A program made the position numbers and the translations under genes. Positions 23,601-36,600 of a stretch of 53,946 bases of DNA are shown here, piece after piece; position 1 is the first letter of the stretch; each line of letters begins with the position of its first letter. Source of the DNA: DATJPD01 sp036394195 (GTDB lineage Bacteria > Pseudomonadota > Alphaproteobacteria > CACIAM-22H2); NCBI GenBank assembly GCA_036394195.1, contig DASWFO010000179.1, forward strand, positions 1 to 53,946, given 5' to 3'. Below the pieces are notes generated by a model. The model ran no database searches. It was not told the DNA's origin and was given only the letters and a program-made list of their open reading frames with translations.

Positions 23601-23972
23601 CAACTGGGACCAGCCGGGCCACATCCGCGAGTACATCGCGCAGCTGAACCGCATCCGCCACCAGAACCCGGCGCTGCACGATTTCCGCAACCTCAGGTTC
23701 TACAACGCCGACGACGACCACATCCTGGTCTACGGCAAGGCGACCCGGACCCGCGACAACGTGATCCTGGTGGCGGTCAATCTCGACCCGGTGTTCGGAC
23801 GGGGGAGCCGCTTCGAAATCCCGCTCTGGGAATTCGGCCTGCCGGATCACGCCAGCCTGCGCGCCGAGGACCTGTTCACCGGCCAGGCGTTCACCTGGCA
23901 CGGCAAACACCAACAAGTGTGGCTCGACCCGCGCGTCAACCCGGCGGCGGTCTGGCGGCTGGGAGCGGGAGC

Positions 23973-23976
<4 letters not shown>
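20605..23976 (+). CDS. glgE: GlgE maltosyltransferase with degenerate N-terminal amylase-like domain
   Basis: The product has 1123 residues from ATG 20605; the frame is open further upstream, but that part crosses the EcfG promoter and is not protein-like. Residues about 480-1123 are GlgE (alpha-1,4-glucan:maltose-1-phosphate maltosyltransferase, GH13_3): DUF3416-type N domain, then the barrel with nucleophile Asp853 (FRVDNPHTKP), acid Glu882 (FLAEAFTKP) and Asp940 (NTPDINP). Residues about 30-470 look like a second GH13 barrel that has lost its nucleophile (GFVGKSAHL, Lys195) and acid (Asp223 in WFIADTIG), so it is probably non-catalytic. GlgE adds maltose from maltose-1-phosphate to glucan. 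Usual GlgE is about 660-700 residues. It overlaps treS by ATGA. Confidence 0.93.
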
Positions 23977-27261
<3,285 letters not shown>

Positions 27262-27275
<14 letters not shown>

Positions 27276-29535
27276 CGAATTCCTCCCCGGCGAGACGCGA
27301 CGGCGGACCGAACCGGCGACGGGGCGAGGTCTCAGCGACAGCGAGGTGCGCGGCCAGATCGACGCGGTGGTCCGCGGCGAGCACGACAACCCGTTTTATT
27401 TCCTCGGCATGCACCGCGACGGCGAGAGCGACGAGGTCATCGTCCGCAGCTTCCAGCCCGGTGCGGCGCGGGTATGGGTGATCGATGCGTCGACGGGTGC
27501 CGTCGTCGCCGAGCTCGACCGCGTCCATCCGGACGGATTTTTCGTCGGGCGGACGGGGCGCAAGGAGCGCTTTCGCTATCGGCTGCGACGCGAGAGCGCC
27601 GGGCGGACCGTCGACGTGGAGGACCCGTACCGCTTTCCGCCGGTGCTGGGTGAGCTGGATCTCTATCTATGGGCCGAGGGCCGGCATCTCAGGGCCTACG
27701 AAAAGCTCGGCGCCCATCCGCGCACCATCGAAGGCGTGGCCGGCGTCACCTTCGCGGTGTGGGCGCCGAACGCCCGGCGCGTGAGCGTGGTCGGGCCGTT
27801 CAACAATTGGGACGGGCGCTACCACGTGATGCGCCGGCGCGTCGAGGCCGGCATCTGGGAGGTCTTCATCCCCGGCCTCGATGCCGGCGAGCTGTACAAA
27901 TACGAGATCAGGGGCGCCGACGGCACGTTGCTGCCGCTCAAGTCCGATCCGTTCGGCCTGCGCGCGGAACATCCGCCCCGGACCGCGTCGATCGTGGCGA
28001 CTCTCGGCGAAGAGTATCGCTGGCGGGACAGCCTCTGGATGACATCGCGGGCACGGGCGAACGCCCGCACGGCGCCGCTGTCGATCTACGAGTGCCACCT
28101 CGGATCGTGGGCGCGGGTCCCGGAAGAGGGCGGGCGGCCGCTCCGCTACGGCGAGCTGGGCGACCGGCTGGTCCCTTACATCAAGGACATGGGCTTCACC
28201 CATGTCGAGCTCCTGCCGATCAGCGAATATCCGTTCGACGGGTCCTGGGGCTATCAGCCGATCGGCCTCTACGCGCCGACCAGCCGCTTCGGCACGCCCG
28301 ACGAATTCCGAGCCCTGGTCGACCGGTTTCACGAGGCTGGAATCGGCGTGCTGATCGACTGGGTGCCGGGACATTTCCCCACCGACGCGCACGGCCTGGC
28401 GCGGTTCGACGGCACCGCCCTCTACGAGCATGCCGATCCCCGGCAGGGATTCCATCAGGACTGGAACACCCTGATCTACAACTACGGCCGCAACGAGGTG
28501 AGCAATTTCCTGATTGCGAACGCGTTGTTCTGGCTCGACCGCTATCACATCGACGGGCTGCGCGTCGACGCGGTGGCGTCGATGCTCTATCTCGATTACA
28601 GCCGCAAGCCTGGCGAATGGGTTCCGAACCGGTACGGCGGAAACGAAAACATCGATGCCACGGCGTTCCTGCGCCGGATGAACGAGCTGGTGTTCGCCGA
28701 GCATCCCGGAACGACCACGGTGGCCGAGGAATCGACCGCCTGGGCCGCCGTGTCGCGGCCGACCTACGTGGGCGGCCTGGGCTTCGGCTACAAGTGGAAC
28801 ATGGGCTGGATGCACGACACGCTGCGCTACATGTCGCGCGAACCGGTCTACCGCCGCTTCCACCATCACGACCTCACCTTCGGGCTGCTCTACGCATTCA
28901 GCGAGAACTTCGTCCTGCCGCTGAGCCACGACGAGGTCGTGCACGGCAAGGGCTCGCTGATCACCCGCATGCCGGGCGACCGCTGGCAGAAATTCGCCAA
29001 CCTCAGGGCCTATTTCGGCTTCATGTTCAGCCATCCCGGCAAGAAGCTCCTGTTCATGGGCGGCGAGTTCGGACAGGAGCGCGAGTGGAACCACGACACC
29101 AGCCTCGACTGGCATCTGCTGTCGGATCCGCTGCATCGCGGCGTCCAGGACTTGGTGCGCGATCTCAACAAGCTCTATCGCGGCAGCCCGGCGCTGCATG
29201 AGCTGGATTGCGAGCCGCCCGGCTTCGAATGGATCGAGGCGAGCGATACCGACAACAGCGTGTTGTCGTTCCTGCGGCGCAATCGCGACGGCGACCGCCT
29301 CGTCGTCGTCGTCTGCAGTTTCACCCCGGTGGTCCGCCGGAACTATCGGCTGGGCGTGCCGAATGCCGGCCGTTATCTCGAGCGCGTCAATACCGACTCC
29401 GCCATCTACGGCGGTAGCAATGTGGGCAACGCCGGCGGCGTCGCGACGGCACAGCGGCCCTCCCATGGCCGCCCGCATTCGGTGGAGCTCACCTTGCCCC
29501 CCTTGGCCACGCTGATCCTGGAGTGGTGTCCGTAA
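27262..29535 (+). CDS. glgB: 1,4-alpha-glucan branching enzyme GlgB
   Basis: The product has 757 residues from a TTG start with GGAGGG 5 bp before it; it overlaps treS-mak by 14 nt. The order is an N1 domain (about 20-120), CBM48 (VTFAVWAPNARRVSVVGPFN, about 155-250), a GH13_8/9 barrel with nucleophile Asp436 (DGLRVDAVASMLYLDY), acid Glu489 (TTVAEESTAW) and Asp557 (LSHDEVVHGKGSL), and a C-terminal all-beta domain ending LPPLATLILEWCP. It makes the alpha-1,6 branches in glucan produced by GlgE. Its length is normal for long-form GlgB. Confidence 0.96.
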
Positions 29536-29582
29536 ACGGCTTCGCAGAGAGAGCCGGAAGATCGGGGAGGTTCTGACGCTCC

Positions 29583-31763
29583 ATGCCCCCGCTGCGCTCG
29601 CTCGGCAGCCTCGGCACGCTGATGACGAAGGCGGCGCACGCGCGGATCTGGCCCGGACGGCCCTATCCGCTGGGTGCGACGTGGGACGGCAAGGGCGTCA
29701 ACTTCGCGGTCTTCTCGGCCAACGCCGACCGCATCGAGCTGTGCCTGTTCGATGCCACCGGGACGCGCGAGATCGACCGGGTGCCGCTGCCGGAATACAC
29801 CGACGAGGTGTGGCACGGCTACCTGCCGGACTCGACGCCCGGCACGCTGTACGGCTATCGCGCCTACGGCCCCTACGACCCGCGCCGGGGACAGCGCTTC
29901 AACCCGCACAAGCTGCTGCTCGACCCTTATGCCAAGGCGTTGATCGGCAACGTCCGGCATTCGGACGCGATCTTCGGATACCGCGTCGGCTCGGCGCGCG
30001 AAGACCTGGTGTTCGACCGCCGGGACAGCGCGCGGGTGATGCCGAAGTGCCAGGTCGTCGACACGTCCTATGCGTGGAGCGAGGATCGGCGCGTCGCAAC
30101 GCCCGCGGCGAACTCGATCATCTACGAGCTGCACGTGCGCGGCTTCACCATGCAGCACCCGGCCCTGCCGGTGCCGCTGCGCGGCACCTTCGCCGGCCTC
30201 GCCGCCCAGCCGATCGTCGAGTACCTGAAGAGCCTCGGCGTCACCACGGTCGAGCTGATGCCGGTGCACGCCTTCATCGACGACCGGCATTTCACGACCA
30301 AGGGCCTGCGCAACTACTGGGGATACAACACGATCGGCTTCTTCGCGCCGGAGATGCGCTATCTGTCCACCGGGGTCGTCTCGGAATTCAAGACCATGGT
30401 GGCGCGGCTGCACGACGCGGGCATCGAGGTGATCCTCGATGTCGTCTACAACCACACCGCCGAGGGCAACCATCTCGGACCGACCCTCTGCTTCCGCGGC
30501 CTCGACAATCTCTCCTACTACCGGCTGGTGCCGGAAGACCCCCGTTACTACGTCAATTACACGGGGACGGGGAATACGCTGAACCTTAGTCATCCCCGGG
30601 TGTTGCAGATGGTGCTCGACTCTCTGCACTACTGGGTCCAGGACATGCACGTCGACGGATTTCGCTTCGACCTCGCCGCAACCCTGGCCCGCGATCCCGA
30701 CGGGTTCGACCCCGGCAGCGGCTTCTTCGACGCCATCCGCCAGGCCCCGGCCCTCCAGCACGTCAAGCTCATCGCCGAGCCGTGGGATGTCGGCCCGGGC
30801 GGATATCGGCTGGGCAGCTTCCCACCGGGCTGGTCGGAATGGAACGACCGCTATCGCGACGCGGTGCGGCGCTTCTGGAAGGGCGACGAGGGCGTTCTGC
30901 CCGAGCTCGCCGCGAGGCTGGCCGGCTCGGCCGACATCTTCGACCGCCGCGGCCGCCGGCCGTGGGCCACCGTGAACTATGTCACGTCCCACGACGGATT
31001 CACCCTGCACGACCTCGTGTCGTACAACGCGAAGCACAACGAGGCCAACCTCGAGAACAACAAGGATGGCCACGACGACAACCTGAGCTGGAATTGCGGC
31101 GTCGAAGGGCCGAGCGACGATCCGAACATCGTCGCACTCCGCGAGCGTCAAAAGCGGAACATGCTGTCGACTCTGCTGCTATCGCAGGGCCTGCCGATGG
31201 TTCTTGCCGGCGACGAAGTCGGCCGCACTCAATCGGGCAACAACAATGCGTATTGCCAGGACAGCGAGATCAGCTGGCTGGACTGGGCGACGGCGACCAA
31301 GCCGGGGAACCAGGAGCTCGCCGCGTTCGTCCGCCGGCTGATCGAACTCCGCAAGGCGCATCCTGTCCTGCGCCGGCGGCGATATCTGCATGGGCGCGAT
31401 GCATCGTCCGAGGGGCTCGTCGATATCTGCTGGTATGCGCCGCAGGGCCAGGAGATGAAGCCCGAGAAATGGCAGGACGCGAAGGCGCACTGCGTCGGCC
31501 TGTTCCTCAACGGCCGCGCCGGTCCGGATATCGGCGACACCGGCATTCCGGAAACCGACGCGGCCCTCCTGATCGTGCTCAACGCCTATTACGACAAGGT
31601 CGACTTCGTGCTCCCCACCCTGCCGACGAGCAAGGGCTGGACGCGCGTGCTCGACACGACGGAGCCGCAGCTGAAGGCGGGCCCGACCCATCACGCGCTG
31701 GGCGAGGTCTATTCGGCTCCCGGCCGATCCCTGATTATGTTCATGATGCAGGAAGAGGGCTGA
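29583..31763 (+). CDS. glgX: Glycogen debranching enzyme GlgX
   Basis: The product has 726 residues. ATG 29583 follows GGGAGG; a second ATG at 29622 (MTKAAHARIWPGRPYPLGAT) starts closer to the usual family N-terminus but has no ribosome site. The order is CBM48 (GVNFAVFSANADRIELCLFD), then a GH13_11 barrel with nucleophile Asp363 (DGFRFDLAATLARD), acid Glu399 (KLIAEPWDVGPGGY), Asp471 (YVTSHDGFTLHDLVSYNAKH) and a C-domain. It cuts alpha-1,6 branches, freeing linear maltodextrins for MalQ and TreY. It is 47 bp after glgB and 2 bp before treZ. Confidence 0.95.
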   Translation: MPPLRSLGSLGTLMTKAAHARIWPGRPYPLGATWDGKGVNFAVFSANADRIELCLFDATGTREIDRVPLPEYTDEVWHGYLPDSTPGTLYGYRAYGPYDPRRGQRFNPHKLLLDPYAKALIGNVRHSDAIFGYRVGSAREDLVFDRRDSARVMPKCQVVDTSYAWSEDRRVATPAANSIIYELHVRGFTMQHPALPVPLRGTFAGLAAQPIVEYLKSLGVTTVELMPVHAFIDDRHFTTKGLRNYWGYNTIGFFAPEMRYLSTGVVSEFKTMVARLHDAGIEVILDVVYNHTAEGNHLGPTLCFRGLDNLSYYRLVPEDPRYYVNYTGTGNTLNLSHPRVLQMVLDSLHYWVQDMHVDGFRFDLAATLARDPDGFDPGSGFFDAIRQAPALQHVKLIAEPWDVGPGGYRLGSFPPGWSEWNDRYRDAVRRFWKGDEGVLPELAARLAGSADIFDRRGRRPWATVNYVTSHDGFTLHDLVSYNAKHNEANLENNKDGHDDNLSWNCGVEGPSDDPNIVALRERQKRNMLSTLLLSQGLPMVLAGDEVGRTQSGNNNAYCQDSEISWLDWATATKPGNQELAAFVRRLIELRKAHPVLRRRRYLHGRDASSEGLVDICWYAPQGQEMKPEKWQDAKAHCVGLFLNGRAGPDIGDTGIPETDAALLIVLNAYYDKVDFVLPTLPTSKGWTRVLDTTEPQLKAGPTHHALGEVYSAPGRSLIMFMMQEEG

Positions 31764-31765
31764 CC

Positions 31766-33601
31766 ATGGTGGGCTTCGTTCACCAGATGCCCTTCGGGGC
31801 ATGCCTTGACGACGGGAGCGTCCGCTTCCGCCTGTGGGCGCCCGGCCAGACGGCGGTTTCGCTGGTTCTCGAGCCGGCGGGGCAGGCGATCCCGATGCCG
31901 GCCGTCGGCGACGGCTGGTTCGATCTCACCACGCGCGAGGCGGCACCGGGCCATCGTTACCGGTACGAGCTGAGCGGCGGCCTGCGCGTGCCCGACCCGG
32001 CGTCCAGGCAGCAGGACAAGGACGTTCACGACGCGAGCGTCGTCGTCGATCCCGCGCGCTATCGCTGGCGCAGTCCGGGCTGGCGCGGCTGTGCGTGGCA
32101 CGAGACGGTCCTCTACGAGCTGCATGTCGGGACGTTCTCGCCGGCCGGCACGTTCGACGGCGTGCGCGAGCGGCTGGAGACGCTGGCGCAGATCGGCATC
32201 ACCGCGATCGAGCTGATGCCGATCGCGGATTTTCCCGGGCGCTGGAACTGGGGGTACGACGGCGTGCTGCCCTTTGCACCCGACGCGCGCTACGGCACGC
32301 CCGACCAGCTGAAAGCCCTGATCGACGCCGCCCATGAGCGCGGCATGATGGTCTTCCTCGACGTGGTCTACAACCACTTCGGGCCGGACGGGAATTATCT
32401 ACACAGCTATGCGCCGCAGTTCTTCACCGACCGCCGGCGCACGCCGTGGGGCGCCGCGATCGACTACCGGCAGCGTCCGGTGCGCGACTTCTACATCCAC
32501 AACGCGCTCTACTGGATCCAGGAATACCGGTTCGACGGGCTGCGCTTCGACGCCGTGCACGAGATCATCGACGACAGCGAGCCAAATATCCTGCAGGAGA
32601 TCGCGCGCTCGGTGCGCACCCGCACCGAGCCCGGACGCCAGGTTCACCTGGTGCTGGAGAACGACGACAACTCCGCCCGGCTGCTCACCCGCAACCCGGA
32701 CGGCACGCCGCGCCACTACACGGCGCAATGGAACGACGACTTCCACCATGCGGCGCATGTCGTCCTGACGGGCGAGACCGGCGGCTATTACGCCGACTAT
32801 GCCGACCAGCCGGTGGAGCGGCTCGGCCGGGCGCTGGCCGAGGGCTTCGTCTACCAAGGAGAAAAATCGCCGTATCGCGGCAAGGCGCGCGGCGAGCCGA
32901 GCGCCAAGCTGCCACCGCTGGCCTTCGTCAACTTCATCCAGAATCACGACCAAGTCGGCAACCGGGCGTTCGGCGAACGCCTGACCGCCTTGGCGTCGCC
33001 CGCGGCCCTCAAAGCGCTCAGCGCCATCCTGCTGCTCGCACCCAGCGTGCCGCTGCTGTTCATGGGCGAAGAGTACGGCGCCGAGGAGCCGTTCTGTTTC
33101 TTCGCCGACTTCCACGGCAAGCTCGCCGATGCGGTGCGCAACGGGCGGCGGGAGGAATTCGCACGCTTCCCGGCGTTCGCCGATCCGGCGGCACGCCAGC
33201 GGATTCCCGACCCGGTCGCCGCCGCGACCCACAAACAGTCCTGCCTCGATTGGGCGAAGCGCTCCGCAGCCACGCATCGCGAGTGGCTCGAGCATTGCCG
33301 GAGCCTGATCGCCGTGCGGCGCACCGAGCTGCGGCCGCGGCTGGCCCAGGTCCCGGGCGGTCAGGCCGCGTACAACGTCATCGACCGCACCCTGCTGACG
33401 GTCCGCTGGGTGCTCGGCGACGGCGCGCGGCTGCAGCTGGTCGCCCAGCTGGCCGATCAGCCGAGCGGGGCCGCCGCTGTGACGGCGGCCGGTCGGTCGC
33501 TGTGGACGACGAGCCGCGCCGGCATCAATCGGGCGCCGCTGCAGAACCTGCCGCCGTGGTTCGTCGGCTGGTTCATCGACGATGCACGGGCGGGGCGCTG
33601 A
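31766..33601 (+). CDS. treZ: Maltooligosyltrehalose trehalohydrolase TreZ
   Basis: The product has 611 residues. An N-terminal CBM48-like domain (FRLWAPGQTAVSLVLEP) is followed by the GH13_10 barrel, with nucleophile Asp262 (YRFDGLRFDAVHEIIDD), acid Glu298 (VHLVLENDDNSARLL) and Asp395 (NFIQNHDQVGNRAFGERL); all are the TreZ-specific forms. It hydrolyses the alpha-1,4 bond next to the trehalosyl end made by TreY, releasing trehalose. Its stop overlaps the next start by 1 nt (TGATG), so the two enzymes of the TreYZ route are translated together. Confidence 0.96.
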   Translation: MVGFVHQMPFGACLDDGSVRFRLWAPGQTAVSLVLEPAGQAIPMPAVGDGWFDLTTREAAPGHRYRYELSGGLRVPDPASRQQDKDVHDASVVVDPARYRWRSPGWRGCAWHETVLYELHVGTFSPAGTFDGVRERLETLAQIGITAIELMPIADFPGRWNWGYDGVLPFAPDARYGTPDQLKALIDAAHERGMMVFLDVVYNHFGPDGNYLHSYAPQFFTDRRRTPWGAAIDYRQRPVRDFYIHNALYWIQEYRFDGLRFDAVHEIIDDSEPNILQEIARSVRTRTEPGRQVHLVLENDDNSARLLTRNPDGTPRHYTAQWNDDFHHAAHVVLTGETGGYYADYADQPVERLGRALAEGFVYQGEKSPYRGKARGEPSAKLPPLAFVNFIQNHDQVGNRAFGERLTALASPAALKALSAILLLAPSVPLLFMGEEYGAEEPFCFFADFHGKLADAVRNGRREEFARFPAFADPAARQRIPDPVAAATHKQSCLDWAKRSAATHREWLEHCRSLIAVRRTELRPRLAQVPGGQAAYNVIDRTLLTVRWVLGDGARLQLVAQLADQPSGAAAVTAAGRSLWTTSRAGINRAPLQNLPPWFVGWFIDDARAGR

Positions 33602-36600
33602 TGTCGGCCCTTGACGAACAACTGAACCGCCGCCTCGGCCTGGAGGCGCACTATGCCGACCAAACCGGCCGGGACCGCGCCGTTCCCGAGGAAACCCTGC
33701 GCGCGCTGTGGGACGCGCTCGGCGGTCCGGGCCCGAACGGTGACGCGCGCCGCCGCCTCGAGGCCCTCGAACATGCGGAAGCGCATGCGATCCTCGACCC
33801 GGTGGTGGTCCGCCGCTCCGATCGGGCGCTGACCGTCGAGGTCGCCGTCCCGGACGCCGCCGAGCTCTTCGAATGGGACATCATCGAGGAGAACGGCACG
33901 CGGCACCACGGGCACGGCAATATCGCCGAGCTCGCTCCGGCAAAGGCCGTGGGCGATGACCGCGCCGCCAGCCGGCGCAAGCTCACCATCGGCGAAAAGC
34001 TGGAGCTCGGCTACCACCGCCTCGTCCTGCGCTGGCTCGGCCGGACGCGCCAAGAGGCGGCGTCGACCGTCATTGTCGCCCCGCCACGCGCGTATCTGCC
34101 GCCGGTCCTGCAGGAGCGCCGCGGCGCCTGGGGGCTCGCCGTGCAGCTCTATGCGCTGCGCTCCGAGCGCAACTGGGGGATCGGCGACTTCACCGACCTC
34201 AAGGATCTGGTCGACCGCGCCGCACAGGCGGACGCCGCGGCGATCGGGCTCAATCCGCTGCACGCGCTGTTTCCCGACGAGCCGGAGCGCGCCAGCCCCT
34301 ATTCGCCGAGCAGCCGGCTGTTCCTGAACACGCTCTATCTCGACCCTGAAACCATCGACGATTTCAGCGAAAGTGCTGCGGCGCAGGCGCTGGTCGGGAG
34401 CGCCGAGTTCCGCCGCGCACTCGACGAGCTTCGGCAGACACCGCTCGTCGCTTACGGCGAGGTGGCGCGGCGCAAGTATCAGGTGTTGGAGCTGCTGTAC
34501 GACTGGTTTCGCACCCAGCACCTGCCGCGGCTGGAAGATGTGCGCACCCAATCCTTCCGCCGGTTCCAGCAGCGGGGCGGCACGGCGCTGCGGCGGTTCG
34601 CGACCTTCAACGTCCTGCGCGAGGTGCGCGGCGCGCAGGACGAGAACCAGCGGCACTGGCGAAGCTGGCCGGCGGAGCTGCGCGACCCGACCTCGAAAGC
34701 CGTCGCCGAATTCGCGAAGGCCCACCTGCCGCGGATCGAGTTCCACGAATATCTGCAGTGGCAGGCCGACCACCAGCTCGGCCGCGCCGCGGCGCACGCG
34801 CGGGAATCCCTGATGGAGGTCGGCCTCTATCAGGACCTTGCCGTCGGGTTCGATCCGGACGGGGCCGACGCCTGGGCGACCCAGGACATCCTGGTCGACG
34901 GCTGGAGCATCGGCGCACCCCCCGATACGTACAACATGAACGGCCAGAACTGGGGCCTGCTGCCGCCCAATCCGCGGCGGCTGCGCCAGCTCGCCTATCA
35001 ACCGATCATCGAGATGCTGCGCGCCAACATGCGCCACGCCGGCGCCTTGCGCATCGACCATGTGCTGGGCTTCAAGCGGCTGTTCTGGGTCCCCAATGGC
35101 GCCCGCCCCGCCGCCGGCGCCTATGTCCGCTATCCGCTCGACGACCTGCTGGGCCTGGTGGCGCTGGAGAGCGTGCGCAACCGCTGCCTCGTCGTCGGCG
35201 AAGATCTCGGTACCGTGCCGGCGGGCTTCCGCGAGCAGCTGAACGAGCGCGGCATCCTCTCCTATGAGGTCCTCTACTTCGCCCGCGAGCGCGACGGCCG
35301 TTTCCGCGCCCCCGAGCGCTGGGCCAAGGACGCGCTCGGCACCATCACCACCCACGACCTGCCGACGCTCGCCGGGTACTGGAGCGGCCACGACATCGAC
35401 ATGCGGGAGAAGCTCGCGCTGTATCCCGACGCGGCTCTGGTCAAAGCCGATCGCGCCGAGCGCAAGGCGGCGCGGCGGCAGCTCGCCGAAGCGCTCCGCG
35501 CCGCCGGCCTGCCCGCCGCCGGATCCAAGGTCCCGGTCGAGCAGGCGCACCGCTTCCTCGCCCGCACACCGGCGCGGCTGGTGATGGCGCAGATCGAGGA
35601 CCTGATCGGCGCGCTCGAGCCGGTGAACGTGCCGGGAACCGTCGACGAGCACCCGAACTGGCGCCGCAAGCTGCCGCGCACGCTGCGCGAGATCTTCGAC
35701 GATCCGGTCGTGCAGAAGCGGCTCGCCGTGCTGCGCGAAGAGCGGCCCCGCGCCAAAGCCCAGCCGCCCGCGGACGTCGGGGTGCCGCGCGCGACCTATC
35801 GCCTGCAGCTCCACAGCCGGTTCACCTTCGCCGATGCCGAGGCGGTGCTGCCTTATCTGCACGAGCTCGGCGTCAGCCATCTCTATCTGTCGCCGATTTT
35901 CGAGGCGCAGCCGGGCAGCACGCACGGCTACGACACGACGAGCTTCGAACGGCTCAATCCCGAGCTCGGCGGCGAAGAGGGATTCGCCCGGCTGAGCGCC
36001 GCCCTGCACCGGCTCGGCATGCGCGCCGTCGTCGACTTCGTGCCCAATCACATGGGGATCGCCGGCACGCGCAACGCGTGGTGGGTCGATGTCCTGGAGT
36101 GGGGACAGGACTCCCCGCATGCGGAGACGTTCGACATCGATTGGGATCCGCCGGCGGCCCCCGACCTCAAGGGACGGATTTTGATGCCGGTGCTGGGCGA
36201 TTCCGTCGAAGCGGTGCTCGCGCGCGGCGAGCTGAAGCTGGAATTCGACGCGGCGCAGGGTGCCTTTTACGTCGTCTACTTCGAGAACCGGTTTCCGGTC
36301 CGGCCGGCCGATTACGCCGACATTCTAGCCTTCGGCCTGCGGAGCGACATTGGCAGCCTCGACGGTGCCGACCACACGTCCCTTTCGGAGCTCGCCCGGT
36401 CGTTCACGGCGGTGTTCGAGGGCCGCGGCATAGGATCGCCGGACCAGCGTCGGCGGCGGGTCGCCGCTCTGAAAGCGGAGCTGGCCCGCCTTACCGCCAG
36501 GCCGCCGGTCGCAAAGCTCCTCGCCGAGAGTGCCGCGGCATTCTCCCGGGAGCGCGGCGAGTTTCGGCGCCTGCTCAAGCGCGAGGTCTATGTGCTGGCG

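Noticed and set aside
27667..29478. Reverse-strand open frame opposite glgB
   Set aside because: Shadow of glgB, which has all catalytic residues.
33457..36120. Long reverse-strand open frame (about 887 codons) opposite malQ-treY
   Set aside because: It is a mirror of the strongly GC-biased coding strand; the forward frame has all GH77/GH13 motifs, and the reverse product is Arg/Gly/Val-rich with no known domain.
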